Under the pieces are notes generated by a model that was not told the origin of the DNA, searched no databases, and worked only from the letters and a program-made list of their open reading frames with translations. From positions 1,798,001 through 1,862,000 of the forward strand of contig OX637800.1 in assembly GCA_951802425.1 (NCBI GenBank): a stretch of 64,000 bases of DNA. Direction: 5' to 3'. A program made the position numbers and the translations under genes. Positions 10,991 to 21,100 of this stretch are shown in pieces; position 1 is the stretch's first letter, and each line of letters starts with the position of its first letter. Origin of the DNA: Clavaria fumosa (lineage: Eukaryota; Basidiomycota; Agaricomycetes; Agaricales; Clavariaceae).

Positions 10991-12123
10991 AGAAGATGAC
11001 ATTTGGCTCTGAGGAATGGCTGAGTGACTATCCATGGTCTTCAGCTGGGCCTTGTGGATGGAGCTACTCAGTCTCAAGTTTGTGCAACAGTGCCAGATCC
11101 TCTGAGCCTCACCAGCACTTGTGGAACTCTGGCTGAACTGCCAGAGCTTGTGCATGCCATTGAATCCCACTCCCCCCAGAGCCAATCCTCTGAGAAGAGT
11201 GGGCTGTCCACTATTGATGAGGACCTCCCCTCATGGTGCCAATCACTACCAATGTAGTAACCCCATGGATAGTCTGCACCAAGAACTACAAGTACCTGTA
11301 CCTGCCCCCTACATGCAAGGCCAGCATTGACCCACTGACTGAAGGCACACCACCCCCACAAGACAAGCATGCTAAAAGCTGAGAAGCTTGAAGGGTCTGC
11401 TGGGATATTGGACTTCAGGGAGGGGACTATGTAAGGTTTCACACCATGCACACTGCCTCACCCCTTCCACATGCCCCATATGCTACCTCCCTTTCCCATC
11501 ACATCACCATGTGTCATCTTACCTGACCTCAGTTAGGACTCATGCTCCATGTGGCAGCCTCATGTTATGACTCAGCATACCCATGTGGATGTGACTCATG
11601 TTGACTCATCACTGCACAGTATATAAGTAGTAGCAATGACACTCATGTATCTCCAGGTTGTTACTCTAATCCAACTCTTTCCTGCTCTCTTTTGGCCAAG
11701 CACTACAAAGCTCCCCTGTAAATCCAAGAATCAGAGCTGCCTGTTGTTGACACTAGGCCTTTTGGATAGGGGGTGGGTGTGCTGAAGGGGGTGCTTGACT
11801 ACATGCTCTTTTTGCTATAGTCACATGACTTTTCCCACAATCACTTACCATTTTTATTTAGGGTGATGTTGCATCCCCCCCTGCTGCAGATGACAGACAG
11901 GAAATCAGGCCACATATCAATCTCACAATTAGTTACAGGGTGAAAACAAGCAAAGTAATGCCATTTTAACAGTTCAAACAATGGGCTTGAAAGGCTGCCT
12001 TTTCCACAACAGTTTATGCAATCTCATCAGTTCATGATACAAACCCTTTTGGGCAGGAGCAGAATGTTGAGTTTTCAGATCATTGATCTATCCCCATGTC
12101 AGCTCATCAGGAGGGGGAAGCAA
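10991..12123. other. Mostly unrecognised decayed DNA
   Basis: No intact coding sequence. A putative LTR lies at 11563-11752. The rest is CpG-poor with scattered short open frames. Confidence 0.4.
11563..11752 (+). mobile_element. Putative solo or 3' LTR
   Basis: Starts TGTTATGACTCAGCATACCC, contains a TATATAAG box near 11620 and ends TGTTGTTGACA, a plausible TG...CA LTR. It may belong with the integrase fragment at 10826. No second copy was found in the window to prove its ends. Confidence 0.35.
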
Positions 12124-12640
12124 TCAACATGGGCACACCTTGTAGATATGTTTCTTGCTCTCTGTAAAATCAATTAGTTGGAACCCACCTTCATGAGTCT
12201 GTACAACATTCTGAGGTTCAAAGTCTTCATAAGCTATTCCAATACCATGGAGGTCTTGTACCAACCCAAACATTTGGTAGCTGTAGGCAATCATGGATCT
12301 TAGATGTGAGAACAACTGCTTTGATATGACTTCTGATGCTCACCACTCTGAGGATATCCCATGAATCCAGGCTGCCATCACATAAATCAAGGATGAGAAC
12401 ATCAATGCTAGAACCTTCAAATGCCCCATAGCAGTGAAGAGTGATGCAATCATGTAGCTGTCCAGATTGGTATGCCTTCTCCAAGGTAAGGTAGACATTA
12501 AACTCATTACAGAGTTGTTGTTGGCCACATTCATCAGTGTGGTGGAGGATTTTAACAATCTTGGCAGCAAACAGGTCATTGCTGTCATAAAAATGACATT
12601 GCCATACATTGCCAGTTGACCCAAACCCTATAAAGTGGGT
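12124..12640 (-). pseudogene. Decayed protein-kinase-like gene fragment
   Basis: The minus-strand translation shows, in order, a glycine-loop-like GSTGNVWQCHF, a lysine motif FAAKIVK, a helix-C-like segment, a hinge LILDLCDGSL, a catalytic-loop-like YEDFEPQNVV and a metal-site-like FQLIDFTES. Living members of this Agaricomycete kinase-like group have His-Gly-Asp at the loop. Here it is Tyr-Glu-Asp, so activity is unlikely. A 28-nt frame break (about 12312-12339) separates the two halves. CpG-poor DNA suggests mutation after silencing. The 5' part of a normal-length gene is missing. Confidence 0.6.
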
Positions 12641-13324
12641 CAGCCATAGGCATCATTTCCTATTCTTGGTGCACAGTGGAAGGGTGAGCATGTTATTCAG
12701 AAAGGGATGGAAGTGAATCAAACTTGGAAGTATTTGGGAGAGTTTGGGGAAGATGAAGTAACCTGAGAGTATACAGGTGAGCCAAGGGATGAATAATGAA
12801 AGGGATGGACAAACTGTTAACCCTAAAGTGCAGGCACAGCCATGGGTCATTGGACAATTGTGTCATCTTTGGGTGACAGACCCAAGTCTCTGTCTTCAAT
12901 AATACTATCAAGTTGCATTTCAGGATTGGATTTGCTAGGCACTACATGAATGCCTTTGACAATAGATAAGATGGCACCAAGGAATGCTCAAAAAGGCACT
13001 GAAGAGTCTTTGATGCTTATCATTGGAGAGTAGGGTGCTCATCATCCCTCACAAGGTGGCACACAACCCAGCAGTTGTGGCAGGTGAGAAACAGCCATTC
13101 CATCTGGCTCAAACCAAGATGCATTGTGACCTACACATTTCTTCAAGACTAGTGTTGTAGTGGACAAGAAAGAAAGAGTGTACCACCTTGCTAAGAATTT
13201 TTGGTATCAGAGATTGATTGTGATCCCATGATAACCAGACACCATGTAGGGGTAGCAACTTGCTAACCCACTTCATGACTGATGGTGATTTTGCCTCAAC
13301 AAGAGCTTCCATTGTGATCCACAG
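12641..13324. other. No gene recognised
   Basis: CpG-poor DNA between the kinase-like remnant and the truncated gypsy copy. A minus-strand frame at 13109-13408 is open, but its right part is antisense to the gypsy copy and nothing in it is recognised. Confidence 0.4.
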
Positions 13325-15893
13325 GCACAGCAAAGTCAACCTTGGAACTTCCCTGCTCCCAACCCAGACTTTGATATTAAGATTGAGTTCAAAAAGGACC
13401 CTGAGCACCTCTCTTCCAAGCTATACTCACTGACAAGGGAGGAGATGGTGGAGATGAACCATTGGGTGGATGAGCAGCTTGCTTCTGGATGAATCCAGCC
13501 CTCGAAATCCCCATATGCCAGCCCCTTCTTCTTCAAACATGAGAAGGACAAGCTGCAGCCAATTATCGACTACTCGAGGCTGAATGCACACCTGATCAAG
13601 GACAAGTACCCCCTCCCCCGCATCTGGGACACAGTGGATGTGCTTAAGGGAGCATTGATCTACTCTAAGATTGATGCAAAGGGAGGCATGCAGGTCTGGC
13701 CAGAGCACCAGCACTGCTGTGCCTTCTTGACACCTCATGGACTCTTTGAACCAGCTGACATGTGGTTCAGACTGCAGAATGCACCAGCCACCTTCCAATG
13801 TTTCATGAACCATGTGCTGAGGGAGGAGATTGCAGGAGGGCATGTCCGAGCATATGTGGATGATGTCATTGTGTTTGCAGAGGATTTTGCAACACACTGG
13901 TATTGGATGGATCGGGTCTTGAGGAAGTTTGGAGAGAATGGGTTGTGTCTCAAACTCAGTATTTGTGAGTTTGAGAAGAGTGAGATCATCTTCCTGGGGA
14001 TGAAGATCTCTCACAACCAGCTAGAGCATGACCCAGCCAAGGGTGTGGCAGTCCGAGATTGGCCATGTCCTAGGAATGTGAAGGATGTCCAGAGGTTCAA
14101 TGGGATGTTGAACTACCTCCACTGGCACATCCTGAATCTTTCTGCCTGGGCAAAGCCACTCTTCTGGCTGACTGGGAATGTTCCATGGAAATGGGAGGAG
14201 GAGGAGGAAGCAGCCTTCCAAGATCTCTGCCAGGCACTCGTATCGGCCCTGGTCTTGGCTCTGCCTCAGGACAAAGGGAGATGGAAGGTAGAGATGGATG
14301 TGAGTAACCTGGCGATTGGTGGAGTGCTCTTGCAGCAGCAGACAGATGGAACCTGGAGAGTTGTTGACTATATCTCCAAGGCCCTCACTGCAGCTGAGAA
14401 GAACTATGACATGTATGACAAGGAGTTCTTGGCTGTGATTCAGGCACTTCGTGAGTGGTGGGCATACCTCATTGGAGCAGATGAGACAATTGAGATCTGG
14501 ATGGACCATGCGAACCTCCAGTACTTCCGGAAGCCCCAGAAGTTGAAACCAAGGCAGGTCCATTGGGTTGGAGAGCTCCAGTGCTTTGACTTTGAGATAA
14601 AGTATCACACTGGCAAGTCAAATATGAAGGCAGATGCACTCTCCCAGAGACTGGACTATGGAGAGATGGTGGAGGAGGATGCACCGGTGCAGGTTTTCCC
14701 AGAAACAGAAGTCCATGTGTCGTTCACATAGGAAATGGAGATGCTACTTCAGAAAAATAGTGCAGTACACATACAGAAGCTGGAGGAGCTTGATGACAAG
14801 TGGATGCGAGATCATGCTGGACTCTGGCAAAAGGGGATAGTCACTTGGGTCCCCCTAGGAGCTTGTGAGGCTGTCCTTGAATTCGAGCATGACCTCCCTG
14901 CTGCTGGACACCCTGGGCCCCAGAAGTTGAGAGCGGCACTAGTGAAGGGTTATTGGTGGCCGGACATGGTGAAAGATGCGGATTGGTATGCCCAGGGGTG
15001 TGAGACATGCCAGCGGATGAAGCCTGACCATACCAAGTGTGCTGCCCCACTCCACCCCCACCCTGTTCCTGATGGTCCCTGGTTGGTGATCTCATGGGAC
15101 ATAGTTGGTCCCCTCCCCCTCTCCTGTGGACATAATGCCATCCTTGTCATTGTCAACAAGTTCACAAAACAGACACTGCTCGAAGTGATTGGGCTTGACC
15201 TCACAGGACTTGGAGTGGTGCACCTCCTCCGAGATTGAGTGTTTCATGACCATGGAGTCCCTCACAAGGTCGTGAGTGACCAAGGCTCCCAGTTTGTGTC
15301 CTGCTTTGTGAAGGAGTTCTACTCCATGATTTGGGTAAAGGCAAATCCAAGTACAGCCTTTCATCCACAGACTGATGGACAGATGGAACAGGCAAACCAG
15401 GAGATGGAGATCTATCTCCAGGCCTACGTGGATCACCTCCAGGACAACTGGGCTGAGTGGTTGTCAACAGTGGAATTTGCCCTTAACAACTGTGAGCACT
15501 CAGCAACAGGGCAGACACCCTTCTTCCTCAACTATGGCCAACACCCTTGGAATGGGGGACTCCGTCCACCTTCAGAGGTAAACCCAGTGGCAGACAAGTA
15601 GATGGCTAAGCTCACAGAGTCCTGAAGAGCAGCCAAGGAGGCAATGGAGAAAGCAGCAGCAGCAATGAAGAAGAGCTATGATAAGGGGAAGCACCCAAGT
15701 CAGAGGGAGATCTGGTCTGGCTGGACACTAGGAACTTGAAGATGGACCGGCCCTCTAAAAAGCTCAACAACAAGTGAGCAGGCCCCTTCACAGTCGAGGA
15801 GAAGGTGGGACCTGCTGGGTATCGCCTCAAGCTCCCTCAAGCCTGGTGCATCTACCAAGTCTTCAATGAACTGTTGTTGACACCATACCATCC
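13325..15893 (+). mobile_element. Gypsy copy 1, main body: 5'-truncated and CpG-decayed
   Basis: Homologous to 19731-22313 of the intact gypsy element: reverse transcriptase (YVDD at about 13852), RNase H and integrase. The gag, protease and 5' LTR are missing. Nearly every CpG of the intact copy is TG or CA here. In-frame stops occur near 13489, 14731, 15238 and 15601, and a short deletion lies near 13687. Homology stops at 15893 in the poly-C tract before the chromodomain linker. The continuation is found inverted at 29059-29195, then at 24387-23927. Confidence 0.9.
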
Positions 15894-16400
15894 AGGATGA
15901 TCTGCATTAGATCATTTGGATTCAAAGTGTTACCAGCGAGGGTTGAGCTATGCAAGATGGAGTGAAGGAGTGTGTGGTAGCTAGGTGGGATTGAGGTAAG
16001 TATGATTGTCACAAAGTCTTCATCATTCACTGATAATCCTAACCCTTCCAGCTCTTTGTGGATCTTGGTCATCACATTGAGGTGGGCCTTCACATCTCCA
16101 TCTTCATTGTAGTGCATCATTTGGAGCCTGCAGTGGGTATCAACTTTATGAAGCTGACTTTTCAAGGTAGTGTTGTTATGGATAGCAGTCCAAGTGTCTG
16201 CAACAGACATCCTTTTGACAATTGTCACAAGGCATGGTGAGACTGTTGTAAGCAGAATATGCTGAGTGGCATATTCTTTTTGCTCATACTCATCAATCAT
16301 TTTCCTTTTCTTCCAGTTTGTCATTGGAGGCTCAGATTCCCAGAGTTTTCATCAGGATTCCATCTGTGAGGAGGTAAGGGATTGGTTTTCACACAGTTCC
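15894..16400 (-). pseudogene. Copia gag fragment, displaced 5' part
   Basis: The minus-strand frame reads MTNWKKRKMIDEYEQKEYAT at its start, and continues with TWTAIHNN, then DVKAHLNVMTKIHKELEGLG and IPPSYHTLLHS. This is the gag (UBN2-type) pattern of Ty1/copia elements. It ends abruptly at 15894, after codons for Leu-Met-Gln-Ile-Ile-Leu. The missing continuation, starting with Glu-Glu-Ala-Arg in the same frame, is found on the plus strand from 29196. See the inversion finding. Confidence 0.75.
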
Positions 16401-17052
16401 ATTGATATGTCTGATCAAACCTTGTGATCCTATAGCCATATGGACCTTTGACTCATAGTTGGGCCAGTTTGCTCTGTCATCACAGAGATGAGGTACAGAG
16501 ATAGAGTGATTCATGGAGCTTGAGGACATTGACTCTGAATGTGTAACAGGTCTCATAATCTGTAGAAAATAACTAAAGACAGTCTATTAGCTCAGTCAAA
16601 GTATGGACTGAGCTCCTAGTTACCTAAAGACAGTCTATTCTGTATTGCTCTTGTAGAAAAGTGACTAGTGTCCGTAGATTAGCTCAGTCAATGTAAGGAC
16701 TGAGCTACAACTGTACCTAGTGTCCGTAGATTCTATCATAGCTCGTTAGAGAGGGATATAACGCAGTAAAAACTTAGGTACTCACAGCTCAGTCAATGTA
16801 AGGACTGAGCTGTGTCAAAACATCGTGCAACGACTAAAAGATTAATTGATTGTCCGCTTGGATCAGCGGCAGTTACAGGTAATGCCGACAACTCTGTTAG
16901 AATAGATGTCTCAACAGATGAAAAGATAATCATTACTCACAGCTCAGTTGAAGTACAGACTGAGCTGTGCAAAGAGAAAAACACACAATGAAAAGACTAA
17001 TTTAAATGTCTGATTGGGTAAGCAGTATTATAACTGGTAATACTGGCAATCA
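16401..17052. repeat. Array of four spaced hairpins and nested tandem duplications
   Basis: Four imperfect palindromes built on AGCTCAGTC, an 8-nt loop and GACTGAGCT lie at 16589-16614, 16681-16706, 16783-16814 and 16938-16969. The last two have 12-bp arms (CACAGCTCAGTY/GACTGAGCTGTG). Flanking segments are also duplicated: TAAAGACAGTCTATT near 16573 and 16625, TAGTGTCCGTAGATT near 16667 and 16717, and a unit of about 155 bp from 16783 and 16938. CpGs are retained. No coding sequence is seen. Confidence 0.8.
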
Positions 17053-17130
17053 TGACACTTGTGAACCTTTGTGTGCAATCCCATGGCCTTCCCTCCTTCT
17101 CCTCTTATGCTAGAACATTACTGGTATATA
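17053..17130 (-). repeat. Repeat X, copy 2, part 1
   Basis: Reverse complement of about 9830-9905. The copy is interrupted at 17131 and resumes at 23503. Confidence 0.7.
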
Positions 17131-17259
17131 CAGTGAGTGTCACACCCGTGCCAACCGGAGTATTCTCCGGCCTTCTCCGGCCTTCTCCGACGGTCTCCAG
17201 ACCCCCGATCACAACTCCAGGCTCTCGGACTTATGTCCAGAGCGCTGGACTTTACTTGT

Positions 17260-17264
17260 GCGAT
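17260..17264. repeat. Target-site duplication GCGAT, left copy
   Basis: GCGAT directly precedes the 5' LTR and is repeated at 22879-22883, directly after the 3' LTR. Confidence 0.9.
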
Positions 17265-17554
17265 TGTTAGGATCGCTTATGTAAGCCATCCCAAAGTGCA
17301 GTTGTGGAGAAACTGGGGAGGGTTGTTGGAAGGTCACATGACCTGTGGCTGTGGTCAGATTACATAATCGTAAGATCACATGACCTGGGCCTGGGCGCAT
17401 CACGTGATCCGAGAGGTCCGAGCGTGGGAACGCCAGCAAATGCCGAAGCGTTCGCTATATATACTACGTCTTTTCCATTCTTGTACCCTTTTCCCCTTAT
17501 CTTAGTATTGTTGTCATGACCTTACGCTTAAGTTGTGTGAGACCCAGTCTGATA
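17265..17554 (+). mobile_element. 5' LTR of intact gypsy copy 3
   Basis: 290 bp, from TGTTAGGATCGC to CCCAGTCTGATA. Nearly identical to the 3' LTR at 22589-22878; the differences I saw (in the AACGCCRGCAAA, TTGTYGTCATG and CTTAYGCTT contexts) are all CpG transitions. It contains a TATATATAC promoter-like box near 17457. Unusually it ends in TA rather than CA. Confidence 0.92.
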
Positions 17555-18128
17555 TAATACTAAGATCCGCCTGTCCGCCCTAGCCCCGTGTCCTAACCCG
17601 GCTAGCCTGGACCCTTAATTTCAAACTGTGACACGTTGTCACAGCTCAGCCCCTATCATCCTCTTCTCCTTTACCCTGCCCGCGGTGTGCAACAGAACCG
17701 CGCGAAATTTTTACTGTGTGTAGATACACGTGACCAGACCAGGAGGAAGTCAACTGTGACCCTCCCCAAGTGATACCGAGTGCCCAAGGCCCGGAACTTT
17801 GTTTTACAGCTACGTACCAGTGAATCGTGTAGTGTACAGGGCAAGGAAAGGCCCCTACATAGTCTTTCTGTAGTTTCCTGGTCCAGTGGACAGGGCCCTT
17901 GCTCTGTGACCATTGTCAGAAGGGCGCACAGGCAACTCATTAGGAGTTGTGGAGCGACCACCTGGGACACCATTTGGGCCCCACGTTAACAAAAGTTTCA
18001 TAGAATAAGAGTTCTATAGGTACATAAGTACACAGAAGAGCAGCCTAAGAGGACAGGACTGTTAAGAGATCGAAGAAATCCTGAGTGCCCAAGGCCTGGA
18101 ACTTTATTTACAGCATCCAGGGCCTGTG
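17555..18128 (+). other. Leader of gypsy copy 3
   Basis: 574 bp between the 5' LTR and the start codon. A direct repeat of about 35 bp (GAGTGCCCAAGGCCYGGAACTTTRTTTTACAGC-like) occurs at about 17779-17813 and 18082-18116. I see no clear tRNA primer-binding site. Confidence 0.6.
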
Positions 18129-21100
18129 ATGGCAGACCATGTCGCCCCGCCTGTAGCCCAACCTATGAGGCTTGACCTATCTGTTGCCCCCTTTGATGGG
18201 CAGAAAAGGAACTTCCGTACGTTCCTCCGATCCCTTCGCCTCCTGTTTATGGCGAACCCGACTGTCTATGCTGTGGACCTGGTGAAGGTCCTTCTTGCTC
18301 TGAGCAAAATTACTGGAGAAGGATTCGCTGCAGAGTGGGCGAATATGAAGGTGGAAGAGATCCTGGGTAGTGGCGAGGCCGGAACCTGGGCAGAGTTTGT
18401 GGAGGAGATGAAGCGCGCATTCGATGACCCGAATGACCGTGCGACTGCCCTTGCCGATATTGCAGGGCTGAAACAGGGTGCCATGACAGCACCAGAGTTC
18501 TTCGCAAAATTCGAGACGCTGTTCCGACGGGCGAAGTTGAGTGCAGAGAAGGACTCAGGAATCCTAGTCCATTGGCTGGAGTTGAACCTGAGTAGGAGGT
18601 TGGTGGAGAGAATCTATGGTGTCTCCCCGATGCCAGAGACATATGGAGAATGGAAGGTGCTGGCTGAGAGGCTTGATGCCCAGCAAAGGCGACTGGATGG
18701 GATACTCACGGAACGGACACCGCGACCCACTGTGACCCCCGCGCGACCCACCGCGACCCTACCGCGACCTGCTGTGACCGTTTCGCAACCTCTTGTGACC
18801 CCTCTGCTGTGTACTCCAGATGTGGCCATGGCCCGAGGATGGGCCCCTGCTGATGAGAGATGTTGTTTCCGATGCCACCAGACTGGCCATGCTGTCCGTT
18901 TCTGCCCCCTGCCTGATACGCGTCTGCAGGTCCCAAGGGCCCAAACCCGGGCAGCACCATGTGCCCCCCAAATGGCGGAGGGATATGAGAAAGAGATTGC
19001 ACAGCTCCAAGCCTGCATAGAGCTGTGTGAGAGAGAGAGGAGGACTCCCACTGGGGAGAAGAAGTGTGCCAGCCCCCTTTCCGTCCCTGTGCCTGCTGCA
19101 AGTATACCCCGATATACTATCTTGCAGCGGAGACATACCCGAATTGGGGCTGAGGTGAAGGAGGAAGTGAGACTGGCAGAGCGCCTAACCAGAGTGCGGC
19201 CAGAAGTGCGGAAACATGTGCCACGAGAGCTAGCCATCCAGGTGCACTTGGAGGCTTTCAGCACTGGCAAAGGGACCACAATGAAGGCCCTTGTTGACTC
19301 AGGGTGCACCAACTGCTTCATGGATTTGGAGTGGGTGAAAGGAGTGGGACTGGAGCCATCTCTCCTGCTGAACCCAATCACCATGTATAATGTGGATGGG
19401 ACACAGAACAGGAATGGAAAGGTCCGGTATGGGATAGAGGTGCTGGTGAGAGTTGGTGACCACCAGGAGCGGATCCACTTTCTGCTGGGAAAGACCCAGT
19501 CCCACAAGGTCATCCTTGGGCATGACTGGCTCAAGCGGCATAACCCGGATATCGACTGGCAGAAGGCAGAGCTGAGCCTTACCCGCTGCCCCCCACAGTG
19601 TTCCCCATCCCCTCGAGCCTCTGCACCCCTGAAAACGAGTACCCTCGCATCCACGAGTATTCTGGACACCCGTTTTCCCAACTCTGGCCCTACCCCCAAT
19701 TGGCCCAGCCGCTACCCTTTGGTGTTTAGTGAAGCGAAGTGGGATGAACTTCCCCGCTCCCGACCAGACTTCGATATTAAGATCGAGTTCAAAAAGGACC
19801 CTGAGCACCTCTCCTCCAAGCTGTATTCTTTGACACGGCAGGAGATGGTGGAGATGAACCGTTGGGTGGATGAGCAGCTTGCTTCTGGACGAATCTGGCC
19901 CTCAAAATCCCCATATGCCAGCCCCTTCTTCTTCAAACATGAGAAGGACAAACTGCGGCCAATCATCGACTACTCGAGGCTGAATGCACACCTGATCAAG
20001 GACAAGTACCCCCTCCCCCGCATCCGAGACACAGTGGATGTGCTTAAAGGAGCGTCGATCTACTCTAAGATTGATGCAAAGGGAGGTTTCCCATCTATGC
20101 AGGTCTGGCCTGAGCACCAGCACCGCTGCGCCTTCCTGACACCCCGTGGACTCTTCGAACCAGCTGTCATGTGGTTTGGACTGCAGAATGCCCCTGCTAC
20201 CTTCCAACGCTTCATGAATCATGTGTTGAGGGAGGAGATTGCAGGAGGACATGTGAGGGCCTATGTGGATGATGTCATTGTGTTTGCAGAGGACTTGGCT
20301 ACACACCGGTACTGGATGGATCGGGTCTTGAGGAAGTTTGGAGAGAATGGGTTGTGTCTCAAACTCAGTAAATGCGAGTTTGAGAAGAGCGAGATCATCT
20401 TCCTGGGGATGAAGATCTCCCACAACAGACTAGAGCATGATCCGGCCAAGGGTGTGGCAGTCCGAGATTGGCCACGTCCCAAGAATGTGAAGGATGTCCA
20501 GAGGTTCAATGGAATGCTGAACTACCTCCACTGGCACATCCCGAATCTTTCTGCCCGGGCAAAGCCACTCTTCCGGCTGACTGGGAATGTTCCATGGAAA
20601 TGGGAGGAGGAGGAGGAAGCAGCCTTCCGAGATCTCCGCCAGGCACTCGTATCGGCCCCGGTCTTGGCTCTGCCTCAGGACAAAGGGAGATGGAAGGTAG
20701 AGACAGATGCAAGCAACCTGGCAACTGGTGGAGTGCTCTCGCAGCAGCAGATGGATGGAACCTGGAGAGTTGTTGACTATATCTCCAAGGCCCTCACTGC
20801 AGCTGAGAAGAACTACGATGTGTACGACAAGGAGTTCTTGGCTGTGATTCGGGCACTTCGCGAGTGGCGAGCATACCTCATTGGAGCAGAGGAGACGATT
20901 GAGATCTGGACGGACCATGCAAACCTCCAGTACTTCCGGAAGCCCCAGAAGTTGAAGCCGAGGCAGGTTCGTTGGGTTGGAGAGCTCCAGTGCTTTGACT
21001 TTGAGATAAAGTATCGCACTGGCAAGTCGAATACAAAGGCAGATGCACTCTCCCGGAGACCGGACTATGGAGAGATGGTGGAGGAGGATGCACCGGTGCA

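Noticed and set aside
18126..18128. GTG start for the gypsy polyprotein, three bases before ATG
   Set aside because: Eukaryotic translation would use the ATG at 18129. The same applies to 25249 versus 25252, and to 50265 versus 50268 in DPH3.
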